A stretch of DNA of 64,000 nucleotides from Hylemonella sp. (GCF_027532185.1 NZ_JAPZSV010000001.1:248001-312000), one strand, 5' to 3'. Positions 23,601 through 32,896 are shown, counted from the stretch's first letter. Notes: generated by a model not told the origin, from the letters alone. Numbers and translations: made by a program.

Positions 23601-24478
23601 ACGACGCTACACGCGCCGCGGTGGTCGCCCCCACTGTGGTCGCCGAGGACCAGGACGCCGCCAACCAGAGCTGCAACCTGGCTGCCCGCCTCTCCGGCCT
23701 GCCCACCGCAACCTGGAGCGCCGGGGTCTACAACGCGCCCCTTGCGCAAGCCACGTTCAGCCGGCCGGCCACAACCACACCCGGCACGCTCAACGCCAGC
23801 ACACCTGCCCTGTGCACGGCCACGCTGGCCAACGCCGGCAACCCCTTCTGGACCCTAGAGCTCGGCGTGCTCGTCAATGAGGGCACCGCGGTCATGACCG
23901 GGGCCAACATGAACGCAGCCAGCACGGGCGTGTGCAGCGGCGCGGGGTGCAACGCCATCCGGCTGGGCAGCACGGGCATGGTGCTGGGCCGCCTCAACCT
24001 GCTCAACGCCTATGGCTCCGACGCCCTGCCCCTGCTGGTGCCGGTGCGCGCCGAGTACTGGAACGGCAGCAGCTGGCAGCTCAACACCGAGGACCGCTGC
24101 ACCACGCTGAGCGCAAGCAATCTGGCCGTAGGCAACACGGTGAGCAGCAGCGGCCTGAGCGTGACCAGCGCCAGCCTGGCCCTGAGTCCCTCGCCCACGA
24201 TGAGCGGTGGCCTGACCAGCTTCCGCATCAACCCGGCTGTCAAAGGCCCAGGCAGCGTGGACGTGGTGCTTAACCTGGGCCTGGGCGTGGACGCCAATGC
24301 GGACTGGTGCGGCGCCTGGACTTCGGGCCCGGCGGCTGGCACAGGCACCGCGCCTTTGCCCGACCTGAGCTTCATGACCGCACAATGGTGCGGCGCCAAC
24401 GCCGACCGCGCACCGGCCGCGCGCCTGCGCTTCGGCAGCCCGACCACGCCCTTCATCTACCTGCGCGAGCGGTACTGA
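20684..24478 (+). CDS. MshQ-like large surface protein (lectin-like plus DUF6701)
   Basis: 1264 aa. Starts at ATGATGATG (20684, 20687 or 20690), with a signal peptide ending near GLAWS. Regions by inspection: an N-terminal beta domain (about 30-200); an Ig-like segment beginning TTPPTVSAIVRADANP (about 203-306); a lectin-like beta-sandwich with GWIGVALDEYGNY (about 330-600); and a C-terminal DUF6701/MshQ region (about 620-1264) with GRFIPDRFVLT. Ser/Thr/Ala-rich, with scattered cysteine pairs. Likely a pilus-associated tip or surface adhesin; the sugar-binding idea is inference from the fold-like sequence only. Last gene before a hairpin terminator. Confidence 0.82.
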   Translation: MMMYPETALNRLPRFLLLILALSLPGLAWSQVTVQAVPNTCQEVNWAGGTQGWGNENRAQTQNDSGATVTVNDGQVSEYLRCTDYGFAIPTSATINGIVVTVRRTVSSTTGGSVVDDQVVQLVKANVVTGDNKATGTAYTTAWVDAGYGATNDLWGTTWTPAEVNAANFGVAFATHKVNNASGNRTVSVDVIRIAVTYTPDTTPPTVSAIVRADANPTAGAGSVSWTVTFTEPVTGVDTGDFALVPGGGVSGTSITSVSGSGTTWTVTAYPGVNTGTLGLNLVDNDSIVDAANNRLGGTGANNGNFTGQVYNVTAAPCNPPANIPGGITVACVCDNFNRTTLNPSPIFGQDWITSISDSTGILPSIVNANYLRLTNNTGNNAKAATVPSAFPAAGNYISVEFNHYAYNGSGADGIAVTLSDYNVPAVPGAYGGSLGYAQQSAINGFAGGWIGVALDEYGNYQNPTEGRLGGPGFLVDSVGIRGSGSGTTGYRWLQGTGANLSPGIDVTGTTRGPGHRYQIVVDARNAGAGTPQTFVAVNRDTSGTGNSYAALIPSFDAFARAVTLGFTQAPVPANWQISFTGSTGGSTNIHEIGALRICAQTVVPPSGGVASGFAVIDEAYGTPSIAVQNYLTGRIYTKVAGTPFKLNIAALSNNQIQTGYVLAGSRNVDVKLVDNSDGVCVLNSTQANYCSAACRAKPAVPTTVGVSAQTLSFTPTNAGQRQSLDFTVSGAWSNLVAIVSDGTTSACSTDAFSVRPPRFDTISSTASNATSTGLPALRAGTDVFSMTVGTATAGYAGAAALPTINPAGVEANAAGWAVGSIAPSGFPAASGSSSTGNTFTYSEVGQFRLLGYDPAVNSSSARGIYDSTWTAVDQGTQDCIPNSYANLRDTSGTFASNPSYGKYGCLFGLGANSALFGRFIPDRFVLTAGSVTPACNDSNPATRDFTYMGQARLGMAYRLEARNGADGITQNYDATRAAVVAPTVVAEDQDAANQSCNLAARLSGLPTATWSAGVYNAPLAQATFSRPATTTPGTLNASTPALCTATLANAGNPFWTLELGVLVNEGTAVMTGANMNAASTGVCSGAGCNAIRLGSTGMVLGRLNLLNAYGSDALPLLVPVRAEYWNGSSWQLNTEDRCTTLSASNLAVGNTVSSSGLSVTSASLALSPSPTMSGGLTSFRINPAVKGPGSVDVVLNLGLGVDANADWCGAWTSGPAAGTGTAPLPDLSFMTAQWCGANADRAPAARLRFGSPTTPFIYLRERY

Positions 24479-24487
24479 AGAACGAAA

Positions 24488-24513
24488 GCCGCACAGTGCT
24501 GACACTGTGCGGC
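24488..24513. terminator. Bidirectional hairpin terminator between mshQ-like gene and tRNA-Leu
   Basis: Perfect 11-bp stem (24488-24498 with 24503-24513, loop CTGA). It lies 9 bp after the pilus gene stop on the plus strand and 8 bp after the tRNA CCA on the minus strand. On the minus strand it is followed by TTTCGTT, a fair U-tract. Confidence 0.65.
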
Positions 24514-24521
24514 CTTGAATC

Positions 24522-24606
24522 TGGTGCCTCGGGTCGGAATCGAACCGACACTCCTTTCGGAACCGGATTTTGAGTCCGGCGCGTCTACCAATTTCACCAC
24601 CGAGGC
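24522..24606 (-). tRNA. tRNA-Leu (anticodon CAA)
   Basis: 85 nt including an encoded CCA (24522-24524). The acceptor stem GCCTCGG pairs with CCGAGGC. The anticodon stem CCGGA/TCCGG encloses the loop with CAA, reading UUG. A long variable arm and the T-arm GTCGGTTCGATTCCGAC are visible, as expected for a class II leucine tRNA. No integrated element is seen at its 3' end. Confidence 0.97.
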
Positions 24607-24659
24607 AGGGCGGGCCATTCACGGGGAACGGAGGCGGAAATTATGGCACAGTGGTGGCC

Positions 24660-25562
24660 ATGAAGTACCCCACGATCGAAGACGCCATCGGCAAGACGCC
24701 GCTGGTCGCACTGCAGCGCATAGGCGCCGCTGACAACCAGGCCCGAGGCAATGTCGTCCTTGGCAAGCTCGAAGGCAACAACCCCGCAGGCTCCGTCAAG
24801 GACCGCCCGGCCCTCTCGATGATCCAACGCGCAGAAGAGCGCGGGGACATCCAACCCGGCGACACGCTGATCGAGGCAACGTCCGGCAACACTGGCATCG
24901 CGCTGGCCATGGCAGCCGCCATCAAGGGCTACCGCATGGTGCTCATCATGCCGGAGGACCTGTCGATCGAACGCGCCCAGACCATGAAGGCCTTTGGCGC
25001 CGAACTCATCCTCACGCCCAAGAGCGGCGGCATGGAGTACGCGCGCGACCTGGCCGATCAGATGGAAAAAAGTGGCAAGGGCCGCGTGCTGGACCAATTC
25101 GCCAACGCCGACAACCCTCGCATCCATTACGAAACCACGGGTCCCGAACTCTGGGAGCAGACTGGCGGGCGCATCACGCACTTCGTCAGCGCCATGGGCA
25201 CCACGGGCACCATCACGGGCGTCTCGCGCTTCCTCAAGGAGAAGAACCCGGCTGTTCGGATCATCGGTGCCCAGCCCAGCGAGGGTTCGCGCATCCCGGG
25301 CATCCGCAAATGGCCGCAGGAGTACCTGCCCAAGATCTACGACCCCAGCCGCGTGGACGAGCTGGTCTATGTGAGCCAGAGCGACGCCGAGGAGATGTGC
25401 CGTCGCCTCGCGCGCGAAGAAGGCATCTTCGCCGGCATCTCAGCGGCTGGCGCCTGCTGGGTCGCCCAGCAGATCGCTGCCACGGTGGAGAACGCGACCA
25501 TCGTCTTCATCGTCTGTGACCGGGGCGATCGGTACCTGTCGACCGGCGTGTTCCCGGCTTGA
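24660..25562 (+). CDS. cysM: Cysteine synthase B (O-acetylserine sulfhydrylase)
   Basis: 300 aa PLP enzyme making cysteine from O-acetylserine and sulfide or thiosulfate. Lys47 in NPAGSVKDRPA is the PLP lysine; EATSGNTGIALAMAA is the phosphate/substrate loop. The CysM-type IGKTPLVALQRI opening and IPGIRKWPQEYLPKIY distinguish it from CysK. The start at 24660 is the first ATG giving the canonical N-terminus. Its stop overlaps the NUDIX start, so both are co-transcribed. Confidence 0.94.
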   Translation: MKYPTIEDAIGKTPLVALQRIGAADNQARGNVVLGKLEGNNPAGSVKDRPALSMIQRAEERGDIQPGDTLIEATSGNTGIALAMAAAIKGYRMVLIMPEDLSIERAQTMKAFGAELILTPKSGGMEYARDLADQMEKSGKGRVLDQFANADNPRIHYETTGPELWEQTGGRITHFVSAMGTTGTITGVSRFLKEKNPAVRIIGAQPSEGSRIPGIRKWPQEYLPKIYDPSRVDELVYVSQSDAEEMCRRLAREEGIFAGISAAGACWVAQQIAATVENATIVFIVCDRGDRYLSTGVFPA

Positions 25563-26110
25563 TGGACACAGCCTACCGTTACTGCCCCGCCTGCGCCACG
25601 GCGCTGGCCCGCATCAGTCAGCCCGAAGACGGCGGCCCCAAGGAGCGCCTGCGCTGCCCAGCCTGCGGCTGGACGCACTGGAACAACCCGGTGCCTGTGC
25701 TGGCGGCGGTGGTGGAATACCAGGGGCAGATCCTGCTGGCGCGCAACGCGGCCTGGGAAGGCAAGATGTACGCGCTGATCACCGGCTTCATGGAAGCCGG
25801 CGAGACGCCGCAGGAAGGCATCGCGCGCGAAATCCAGGAAGAGACCCATCTGCGCGCGCTGGAGCTCAACCTCATCGGCGTCTACGATTTCCAGCGCATG
25901 AACCAGCTCATCGTGGCCTACCACGCGCGCTGTGAGGGCGAGGTGCGGCTTTCGCCCGAGCTCGTGGACTACCGGCTGTTCACCCCGGACAAGGTGAAAT
26001 GCTGGCCGGCGGGCACCGGCTACGCCCTGGCCGACTGGCTGCGCTCGCGCGGGCACGAGCCCCAGTTCATCGAGTGGTCGCGGCCGCCTGCCCCCACGCC
26101 AGACAGCTGA
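25562..26110 (+). CDS. NUDIX hydrolase with N-terminal zinc ribbon
   Basis: 182 aa. Two CPAC motifs (residues 8-11 and about 34-37) form a zinc ribbon as in NudC-like proteins. The NUDIX box GFMEAGETPQEGIAREIQEET matches G-x5-E-x7-REUxEE. The NADH pyrophosphatase NudC is longer and has an SQPWPFPxS motif, which is absent here, so the substrate is unclear. The ATG at 25562 overlaps the cysM stop. Confidence 0.88.
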   Translation: MDTAYRYCPACATALARISQPEDGGPKERLRCPACGWTHWNNPVPVLAAVVEYQGQILLARNAAWEGKMYALITGFMEAGETPQEGIAREIQEETHLRALELNLIGVYDFQRMNQLIVAYHARCEGEVRLSPELVDYRLFTPDKVKCWPAGTGYALADWLRSRGHEPQFIEWSRPPAPTPDS

Positions 26111-26158
26111 AACCCGGATTGCTTAAAATTCAGCCAGTTTGACCAATCTGGACCTGTG

Positions 26159-26386
26159 ATGAACGCTGACCGAGAACTCGACACCCGCGGCCTGAACTGC
26201 CCCCTGCCTATCCTCAAGGCCAAGAAGGCCCTGGCGGAAATGCAGAGCGGCCAGACCCTCAAGGTCGTTGCCACCGACTCTGGTTCGGTGCGTGACTTCG
26301 CGGCCTTCGCCAAGCAGACCGGCAACGAGCTGCTGGAGCAGAGCACCGAGGGCAAGGACTACATTCACGTCCTCAAGCGCCGCTGA
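26159..26386 (+). CDS. TusA/SirA-family sulfur carrier protein
   Basis: 75 aa. DTRGLNCPLPILKAKKAL carries the conserved CPxP motif, whose Cys accepts sulfane sulfur for tRNA thiolation or cofactor synthesis; DSGSVRDFAAFAKQTGNELL is the family's second half. The ATG at 26159 is preferred over a GTG at 26156. It stands after cysM and the NUDIX gene with 48 bp between, which fits a sulfur-related neighbourhood. It could be TusA itself or one of its YeeD/YedF-like relatives. Confidence 0.9.
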   Translation: MNADRELDTRGLNCPLPILKAKKALAEMQSGQTLKVVATDSGSVRDFAAFAKQTGNELLEQSTEGKDYIHVLKRR

Positions 26387-26452
26387 GAACTCGCTGATAA
26401 AGCGATTGCGCGCCCCGCTCGCTACGATATCTTCGGAAGTTCCAGGCCGATC

Positions 26453-27334
26453 TCAGACCTTGAGCGCCTTCAGATAGGCGCGGAAACGCGCGCCCACCTC
26501 GGGGTGTGCCAGGGCCAGCTCCACGGTGGCCTCCAGAAAACCTTCCTTGCTGCCGCAGTCGTAGCGCTTGCCCGTGTAGGTGTAGGCGTAGGCGGCTTCG
26601 TGCTTCAAGAGACCGGCAATGCCGTCGGTGAGCTGGATTTCCCCGCCCGCGCCACGCGGCTGCTGGCGGATCTGTTCGAACACCGCGGGCGTGAGGATGT
26701 AGCGCCCGGCCACGGCCAGGCGTGAGGGCGCGGCCTCGGGGGCCGGCTTCTCGACCATACGCTCGATCTGCAGCAGGCGCTCACCCGCAGGCGTACCCGC
26801 GACGATGCCGTAGCGGCGCACCTGGTCCTGCGGTACCTCCTGCACCGCCAGCACCGAACGGCCCAGACGCTGGAAGACCTCGGCCATCTGCACCAGCACA
26901 GGGGCGCCGTCGGGCGGACCCATCATGAGGTCATCGGCCAGCAGCACGGCAAAGGGTGCGCCTTCGGTCAGGTGCTCGGCGCAGAGCACCGCATGACCCA
27001 AGCCGAGTGCGCGCGGCTGGCGTACATAGGAACAGAGCATGTCCTCAGGCTGCACCGAACGCACGAGGTCCAGCAAGGCCTGTTTGCCGGCCTGCTCCAG
27101 CTCGTTCTCAAGCTCGTAGGCGGTGTCGAAATGGTCCTCGATGGCGCGCTTGTTGCGCCCGGTCACGAAGACCATGTGGCGGATGCCGGCCGCATAGGCC
27201 TCTTCCACCGCGTACTGGATCAGCGGCTTGTCGACGACAGGCAGCATTTCCTTGGGCGCAGCCTTGGTGGCCGGCAGGAAACGCGTGCCCAGGCCGGCGA
27301 CGGGGAAAACAGCGGTTTTGATCTGTTGTGTCAT
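26453..27334 (-). CDS. galU: UTP-glucose-1-phosphate uridylyltransferase
   Basis: 293 aa. It makes UDP-glucose for envelope polysaccharides. The nucleotidyltransferase signature [19 protein letters not shown] begins at residue 14; [16 protein letters not shown] and [12 protein letters not shown] follow, all typical of GalU. It lies 25 bp after valS in the same direction and may be read through from it. Convergent with the TusA-like gene, 66 bp apart, with no clear terminator. Confidence 0.95.
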   Translation of the reverse strand: MTQQIKTAVFPVAGLGTRFLPATKAAPKEMLPVVDKPLIQYAVEEAYAAGIRHMVFVTGRNKRAIEDHFDTAYELENELEQAGKQALLDLVRSVQPEDMLCSYVRQPRALGLGHAVLCAEHLTEGAPFAVLLADDLMMGPPDGAPVLVQMAEVFQRLGRSVLAVQEVPQDQVRRYGIVAGTPAGERLLQIERMVEKPAPEAAPSRLAVAGRYILTPAVFEQIRQQPRGAGGEIQLTDGIAGLLKHEAAYAYTYTGKRYDCGSKEGFLEATVELALAHPEVGARFRAYLKALKV

Positions 27335-27359
27335 GCCCCGATTCTCCCTGCGAAATATG

Positions 27360-30227
27360 TCACTTCAAGCGTGCCAGCTGGTCCCGGATCTTGGCCAGCG
27401 TGGCCGTGAAGTCGGCCAAGCGCTTGTTCTCCTGCTCGATCACGGCTGGCGGCGCCTTGGCCACGAAAGCCTCGTTGGACAGCTTGCCCTTGGCCTTGGC
27501 GATCTCGCCCTCCAGGCGTGTGGCTTCCTTGCCCAGGCGTGCCTTCTCGGCCGCCACGTCCACTTCCATGTGCAGGCACAGGCGAGCTTCGCCAACCACG
27601 GCCACGGGGGCGGCCTGCGCGGCTGCCACCCATTCGGCTTCGGTGGCGAACACCTTGACCTCGGCCAGTTTGGACAGGGCCTGTAGCACCGGTGCCCACT
27701 GCGTGAGGAACGCGGCCTCACCCGCATTACCGGCCAGCGCATACAGCGGCAGGCGCGTCGAGGGCGAGACATTCATCTCGCCACGCAGGTTGCGGCAGGC
27801 GTCGACGAACTGGCGCAGGCGGGCCACCTCGGCCATGGCGGCGGCGTCGATGCGCTCGGGCTGGGCCACGGGATAGGCGGCCACGCTCACGGACTCGCCC
27901 GCGCGGCCTGCCACTGGGGCGACCTTTTGCCACAGCTCCTCGGTGATGAAAGGAATCAGCGGATGCGCGAGACGCAGGATGGTCTCCAGCGTGCGGATCA
28001 GGGTGCGGCGCGTGCCGCGCTGCTGGGCGGCGTTGCCGCTGTTGATCTGCACCTTGGCGATCTCGACATACCAGTCGCAGAACTCGTTCCAGACAAAGTC
28101 GTAGATCGTGTTGGCCACTACGTCCAGGCGGTAATCGGCAAAGCCCTGCGCCACCTGGGCCTCGACCTGCTGCAGCAGCGAGACGATCCAGCGATCGGCC
28201 GCGCTGAACTCCAGGTAGCCGCCGGGCACGCACTCATTGGCGCCATGCTCGGCGAGACCGCAGTCCTGGCCCTCGCAGTTCATGAGCACGAAGCGCGTGG
28301 CGTTCCAGAGCTTGTTGCAGAAGTTGCGGTAGCCCTCGCAGCGCTTGCTGTCGAAGTTGACGCTGCGACCCAGCGTGGCCATGGCCGCAAAGGTGAAGCG
28401 CAGCGCATCGGCACCGTAGCCGGGAATGCCCTCGGGGAATTCCTTCTCGGTGTTCTTGCGCACCTGGGGCGCACTCTCCGGCCGGCGCAGGCCCTGGGTG
28501 CGTTTCTCCAGCAGGGGGGCCAGCGCGATGCCGTCGATCAGGTCCACCGGGTCCAGCACATTGCCCTCGGACTTGCTCATCTTCTTGCCCTGCGCATCGA
28601 GCACCAGGCCGTGGATGTAGACGTGCTTGAAGGGCACCTTGCCCGTGAAATGGGTTGTGAGCATGATCATGCGTGCGACCCAGAAGAAGATGATGTCGTA
28701 GCCCGTGACCAGCACGGACGAGGGCAGGTAAAGATCGAAGTCCTCGGTCTGCTCGGGCCAGCCCATGGTGCTGAAAGGAACCAGGCCCGAGGAGTACCAG
28801 GTGTCGAGCACGTCTTCGTCGCGCACCAGCTTCTTGCCCGGCGCCTGCGCCTGGGCTTCGGCCTCGCTGCGGGCCACGTAGACCTTGCCGTCCTCGTCAT
28901 ACCAGGCCGGGATCTGGTGGCCCCACCAGAGCTGGCGCGAAATGCACCAGTCCTGGATGTTGTTCATCCACTGGTTGTAGGTGTTGACCCAGTTCTCGGG
29001 CACGAACTTCACCTGGCCCGTGGCCACGGCGTCGATGGCCTTCTGCGCAATGCTCTTGCCCGTGGGATCTTTATCCGACACCTTGCTCATGGCCACGAAC
29101 CACTGGTCGGTGAGCATGGGTTCGACGATCTGACCCGTGCGCGTGCAGATGGGCACCATGAGTTTGTGCTTCTTGGTCTCGACCAGCAGACCCTGGGCTT
29201 CGAGATCCTTGACGATCTGCTTGCGTGCGACGAAGCGGTCCAGACCGCGGTAAGCCTCGGGCGCGTTCTCGTTGATGGTGGCCTGCAGCGTGAGGATGCA
29301 GATCATCTCCAGCTTGTGGCGCTGGCCCACCTGGTAGTCGTTGTAGTCGTGCGCGGGTGTGACCTTGACCACGCCGGTGCCGAATTCCTTGTCGACGTAG
29401 TCGTCGGCAATCACCGGGATCTCCCGGCCCACCAGGGGTAGCCTGACCTTCTTGCCGATCAGGTGCTTGTAACGCTCGTCCTCGGGGTGCACCATCACGG
29501 CCACGTCGCCCAGCATGGTCTCTGGGCGGGTGGTCGCCACGACCAGGCTGTCGGAGCCATCGGCCAGCGGGTAGCGGATGTGCCAGAGCGAACCGTCCTT
29601 CTCCTCGCTCTCGACTTCCAGGTCCGAGACGGCGGACTGCAGCACCGGGTCCCAGTTCACGAGACGCTTGCCGCGGTAGATCAGCCCCTGCTCGTAGAGG
29701 CGTACAAAGGTCTCGGTCACCACCTTGGACAGCTTGTCGTCCATGGTGAAGTACTCGCGGCTCCAGTCCACGCTGTCGCCCAGGCGGCGCATCTGGGTGG
29801 TGATGGTGTTGCCACTCTGCTCCTTCCACTCCCAGACGCGGGCCACGAAGTTCTTGCGCCCCAGGTCGTGGCGGCTGATCTTCTGCTCCTGCAGCTGGCG
29901 CTCCACCACGATCTGCGTGGCGATGCCCGCGTGGTCCGTACCCGGGATCCAGGCCGTGTTGGCGCCCGCCATGCGGTGGTAGCGCGTGAGCGAGTCCATG
30001 ATGGTCTGGTTGAAGGCGTGGCCCATGTGCAGCGTGCCCGTCACGTTGGGCGGCGGCAGCTGGATGGCAAAGGACGACGCACCCGCCTTGGCCTGGCCCG
30101 TGCCGCGGAAACCGGCCTTGCCGTAGCCGCGCTTTTCCCACTCGGGGCCCCAGTGCGCCTCCAGGGCAGCGGGTTCGAAGGACTTGGACAGGCTGTTGAG
30201 GCCCGGTTGCTGGACGGTGTCGGTCAT
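27360..30227 (-). CDS. valS: Valyl-tRNA synthetase
   Basis: 955 aa class I aminoacyl-tRNA synthetase. The HIGH-type motif is [13 protein letters not shown] (58-70) and KMSKS is at 549-553. The editing domain has [12 protein letters not shown], and the C-terminal coiled coil ([23 protein letters not shown]) is typical of ValS. Starts at ATG 30227, just downstream of the terminator that isolates it from the DUF2783 operon. Confidence 0.98.
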   Translation of the reverse strand: MTDTVQQPGLNSLSKSFEPAALEAHWGPEWEKRGYGKAGFRGTGQAKAGASSFAIQLPPPNVTGTLHMGHAFNQTIMDSLTRYHRMAGANTAWIPGTDHAGIATQIVVERQLQEQKISRHDLGRKNFVARVWEWKEQSGNTITTQMRRLGDSVDWSREYFTMDDKLSKVVTETFVRLYEQGLIYRGKRLVNWDPVLQSAVSDLEVESEEKDGSLWHIRYPLADGSDSLVVATTRPETMLGDVAVMVHPEDERYKHLIGKKVRLPLVGREIPVIADDYVDKEFGTGVVKVTPAHDYNDYQVGQRHKLEMICILTLQATINENAPEAYRGLDRFVARKQIVKDLEAQGLLVETKKHKLMVPICTRTGQIVEPMLTDQWFVAMSKVSDKDPTGKSIAQKAIDAVATGQVKFVPENWVNTYNQWMNNIQDWCISRQLWWGHQIPAWYDEDGKVYVARSEAEAQAQAPGKKLVRDEDVLDTWYSSGLVPFSTMGWPEQTEDFDLYLPSSVLVTGYDIIFFWVARMIMLTTHFTGKVPFKHVYIHGLVLDAQGKKMSKSEGNVLDPVDLIDGIALAPLLEKRTQGLRRPESAPQVRKNTEKEFPEGIPGYGADALRFTFAAMATLGRSVNFDSKRCEGYRNFCNKLWNATRFVLMNCEGQDCGLAEHGANECVPGGYLEFSAADRWIVSLLQQVEAQVAQGFADYRLDVVANTIYDFVWNEFCDWYVEIAKVQINSGNAAQQRGTRRTLIRTLETILRLAHPLIPFITEELWQKVAPVAGRAGESVSVAAYPVAQPERIDAAAMAEVARLRQFVDACRNLRGEMNVSPSTRLPLYALAGNAGEAAFLTQWAPVLQALSKLAEVKVFATEAEWVAAAQAAPVAVVGEARLCLHMEVDVAAEKARLGKEATRLEGEIAKAKGKLSNEAFVAKAPPAVIEQENKRLADFTATLAKIRDQLARLK

Positions 30228-30243
30228 GGTGTGGATCAGGAAT

Positions 30244-30270
30244 GCAAAAACGGCACCCGCGGGTGCCGTT
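30244..30270 (-). terminator. Intrinsic terminator of the VOC / monooxygenase / DUF2783 operon
   Basis: A 10-bp stem AACGGCACCC/GGGTGCCGTT (30249-30258 with 30261-30270) is followed on the minus strand by a run of five T. It lies 47 bp after the DUF2783 stop and just before the valS start. Confidence 0.85.
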
Positions 30271-30316
30271 GCAGGGGCAGGCTGGAAACTGCCCCGATTT
30301 TACCGGGCGGGGCGCC

Positions 30317-30511
30317 TCAGGCGGCCTGCGGCGTCTGGCGGGCTGCGGCGATACATTCGGCCAGCACGTCCTGGCTGCCGATCTGGTTGGCCAGCAGCAG
30401 GATGAGGCGGGCATTGAGCAGCTCGGACTGCTCGCGCGACAGGCCGGTGTGCGCATCGAGCAGTTGCTCGTAGAAGCCGTCGGCGTCCTGGAGGTTGGGG
30501 CTGGTTTTCAT
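30317..30511 (-). CDS. DUF2783 small protein
   Basis: 64 aa, acidic and helical, with DADGFYEQLLDAHTGLSREQSELLNARLILLLANQIG. This matches DUF2783, a family typically encoded right after FAD-dependent aromatic monooxygenases. The function is unknown; the fixed partnership suggests an accessory or stability role for the enzyme. It begins 3 bp after the monooxygenase stop, so it is the last gene of that operon. Confidence 0.82.
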   Translation of the reverse strand: MKTSPNLQDADGFYEQLLDAHTGLSREQSELLNARLILLLANQIGSQDVLAECIAAARQTPQAA

Positions 30512-30514
30512 GGC

Positions 30515-32221
30515 TTACTCCTGGATGCCGATGGCTTTCTCGATGGCCTGGATCAGGCCCGCGTCCACGCTTTCACCCGTGGCGGCAATGTAGGCGTCGG
30601 GCCGCAGCAGCGCCCAGGCATGGCCGAAGACATGGCAGGCACCCTGCAAATGGCCCTGGGGGTCGATCACATGCTCCCGGGCCTGTGGCCGCGTCTGCGG
30701 TCCCAGCACCTGCACGCAGCGCACCGGCGCAGCGCTGCCCAGCTGGCGCAGGCGCTGCGCCGCAGCTGGCGAGATATCGCCGAAGACCAGCACCAGCAGA
30801 CGCCCGTCGGCCCAGGCGATCAGATCATTGACATGCCCAACGCTGTGGTCCGCCCAGCGGAAGGCCACGTTCTGCACCGACAAACCGCCCGTGCGCTCGC
30901 AGATGCCGGACTGCGTGTAGCTGTTGGCCACGGCCATGCGGCCCGTGTTGATCAGCGCACGCGCAAAGGGGTACTGCCGCGCCAGGCTGATGGCCGCGCT
31001 GCGGAAGGTGCGCTCCATGCCCTCGGCCGGGCGCAGGAAGCGCGTGGTGCGGGCCGTGACCTGCACGTTCTGCGCCGCGGCCTCGTGGCGCTCCTCGTGG
31101 TAGCTGTCCAGCAGGCTCTCGGGGGCCAGGCCGCGCAGCACGGCGGCCAGCTTCCAGGCCAGGTTGTCGGCATCGGCCACGCCGGTGTTGCCGCCGCGCG
31201 CGCCGAAGGGGCTGACGATCTTGGCCGCATCGCCCATGAAAAACACCCGCCCCAGGCGCAGCCGGTCCAGGCACTGGCTACGGTAGGCATAAGGGCCGAC
31301 CCAGACGATCTCGCAGTCGACATCGGGCCCGAACTGGCCCTTGAGCCGTTCGCGCACCACCTCCTCGCGGCTCACGGCCTCAAGGTCGGCCTTGGGTTCC
31401 ATCTGGTAGTCGATGCGCCAGACCCCGTCGGCCATCAGGTGCTGCCAGACCGCGCGGTTGTGGTTGAAGGGCGCCTCGATCCAGGTATGCCGCTCCTTGG
31501 GGGGCATGGTCTTGAAGCGCACGTCGGCGATGCACCAGCGGTCGTCCCCACGGCGCGACTGCATGCCCACGCCGGTCCAGGTGTGAAAGGGGCTGTGCGA
31601 GCCGCTGGCGTCGATCACGTGGCGGGCCTGGAGCCGGTATTTGCCGGCCGGCGTTTCCACGTCGAGCTCGGCGTGGTCCTCCCGCTGCCGCAGACCGACC
31701 ACGCGCGAACGCCAGCGCAGGTCCACTTGGCCCAGCTCGTGGATGCGCTCGACCAGATAGCCCTCGATGTAGAACTGCTGGATGTTGACGAAGGGCGGCT
31801 GGGCCGAGAGGCTGTAGCTGCTGTTCTGCCGCAGGTCGAAAGAGTAGACCTCGTCCTGGCCCGCAAAAGTGCGGCCCACGCTCCACTGGATGCCCTTGGC
31901 CGCGATGCGTTCGTAGACGCCCAGGCGCTCGAAGATCTCCAGCGATTTCTGCGTGTAGCAGATGCCGCGCGAGGCCGCGCCCTTGACACCCACGGTGTGG
32001 TCCTCGTCCAGCAGCACGGCGGCGATGCCCAGCCGCGCCAGGCCACAGGCCAGGGTCAAGCCCGTGATGCCGGCGCCGACGATGACGATGTCGTGGCATT
32101 TCACCTCACCGGTCTGGAGCTCCGGCGGCTCCACGAAGGGGTATTCGGGCAGGACGTAGCCCGTACCCTCGCTGAACTCGTAGCCATTCGTGTAGGCGGG
32201 GTCGCGCCAAGCCGCAGCCAT
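30515..32221 (-). CDS. FAD-dependent aromatic monooxygenase (class A, MhpA-like)
   Basis: 568 aa. IVIVGAGITGLTLA (46-59) is the FAD Rossmann motif, and FMGDAAKIVSPFGARGGNTG with DADNLAWKLA is the second flavin motif of para-hydroxybenzoate-hydroxylase-type monooxygenases; Lys stands where many relatives have His after GDAA. The length and C-terminal thioredoxin-like extension resemble 3-(3-hydroxyphenyl)propionate hydroxylases, but the substrate is unproven. The start at 32221 lies just after the VOC gene stop. The neighbours, a VOC protein and DUF2783, point to catabolism of an aromatic compound. Confidence 0.87.
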   Translation of the reverse strand: MAAAWRDPAYTNGYEFSEGTGYVLPEYPFVEPPELQTGEVKCHDIVIVGAGITGLTLACGLARLGIAAVLLDEDHTVGVKGAASRGICYTQKSLEIFERLGVYERIAAKGIQWSVGRTFAGQDEVYSFDLRQNSSYSLSAQPPFVNIQQFYIEGYLVERIHELGQVDLRWRSRVVGLRQREDHAELDVETPAGKYRLQARHVIDASGSHSPFHTWTGVGMQSRRGDDRWCIADVRFKTMPPKERHTWIEAPFNHNRAVWQHLMADGVWRIDYQMEPKADLEAVSREEVVRERLKGQFGPDVDCEIVWVGPYAYRSQCLDRLRLGRVFFMGDAAKIVSPFGARGGNTGVADADNLAWKLAAVLRGLAPESLLDSYHEERHEAAAQNVQVTARTTRFLRPAEGMERTFRSAAISLARQYPFARALINTGRMAVANSYTQSGICERTGGLSVQNVAFRWADHSVGHVNDLIAWADGRLLVLVFGDISPAAAQRLRQLGSAAPVRCVQVLGPQTRPQAREHVIDPQGHLQGACHVFGHAWALLRPDAYIAATGESVDAGLIQAIEKAIGIQE

Positions 32222-32223
32222 GA

Positions 32224-32856
32224 TCAGACCCTGGTTGCCGGGCGGCCGCCCACCTCGGGTCGGTCGTTCTGCTGTGGCTTGAGCGGCGCGCCGGTCTTGC
32301 CGGCCGCGCGCTCGGCACGCCAGACCTGCTTGCGTGCTGTCCATTCATTCAGACGGGTATGCGCCGTCTTGCTTTCCTGCAGCATCTGGAACTCGTCGGC
32401 CAGCTGGGCCGAGAGTTCGAGGCGGATGCCGTTGGGGTCGAAGAAGTAGATGCTCTTGAAGATGTGGTGGTCGGTCACCCCGATGACTTCAACCCCATGC
32501 GCCTGCAGGCGCGCCTTCATGGCCTCGAGCTGGGCAATGGAGTCCACACGGAAGGCGATGTGGTTGACCCAGCGCGGCGTGTTGGCACTGGGCTCGGCGG
32601 CCACGTCGTCGCCGAGGTCGAAGAAGGCGATGAAGGAGCCGTCCTGCAGGCGGAAGAAGAAGTGCGTGTAGGGGCAGTACTCGCCCGTGCTGGGCACGTG
32701 GTCGCTCTGGATGATGTGGTACAGCGGCAGGCCCAGGATGTCTTCGTAGAAGTGGCGCGTCTCTTCAGCATCACGCGCGCGGTAGGCGTAGTGGTGCAGC
32801 TGCTGGATGGGGGGCGGTGGCGGCAACTGGGCGGCCCGGGGCATGGCATTCGACAT
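32224..32856 (-). CDS. VOC-family protein, possible ring-cleavage dioxygenase or glyoxalase
   Basis: 210 aa. One VOC module pair with possible metal ligands His21/His22 (QQLHHYAYRARD), His99 (WVNHIAFRV) and Glu147 (NGIRLELSA). HFYEDILGLPLYHI and YFFDPNGIRLEL are close to extradiol dioxygenase-like and lactoylglutathione lyase-like proteins. First gene of the operon with the monooxygenase and DUF2783. Start 32856 has GGAGA nine bases upstream. An extended basic C-terminal tail (about 170-210) is not part of the VOC fold. Confidence 0.82.
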   Translation of the reverse strand: MSNAMPRAAQLPPPPPIQQLHHYAYRARDAEETRHFYEDILGLPLYHIIQSDHVPSTGEYCPYTHFFFRLQDGSFIAFFDLGDDVAAEPSANTPRWVNHIAFRVDSIAQLEAMKARLQAHGVEVIGVTDHHIFKSIYFFDPNGIRLELSAQLADEFQMLQESKTAHTRLNEWTARKQVWRAERAAGKTGAPLKPQQNDRPEVGGRPATRV

Positions 32857-32896
32857 ACGATGGTCTCCGGCGATGAATTCACGGATGCGTAATGCG

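Noticed and set aside
24522-24606. Attachment site at tRNA-Leu
   Set aside because: No duplicated tRNA end, no integrase and no shift to foreign-looking genes next to it.
27927-29441. 504-aa open frame on the plus strand within valS
   Set aside because: It lies antisense to the unmistakable valS gene, has His/Val/Gly-rich composition typical of GC-rich shadow frames and no family motif.
30242-32449. 735-aa plus-strand open frame opposite the monooxygenase operon
   Set aside because: Same reason: antisense to recognised enzymes, low-complexity composition and no motif.
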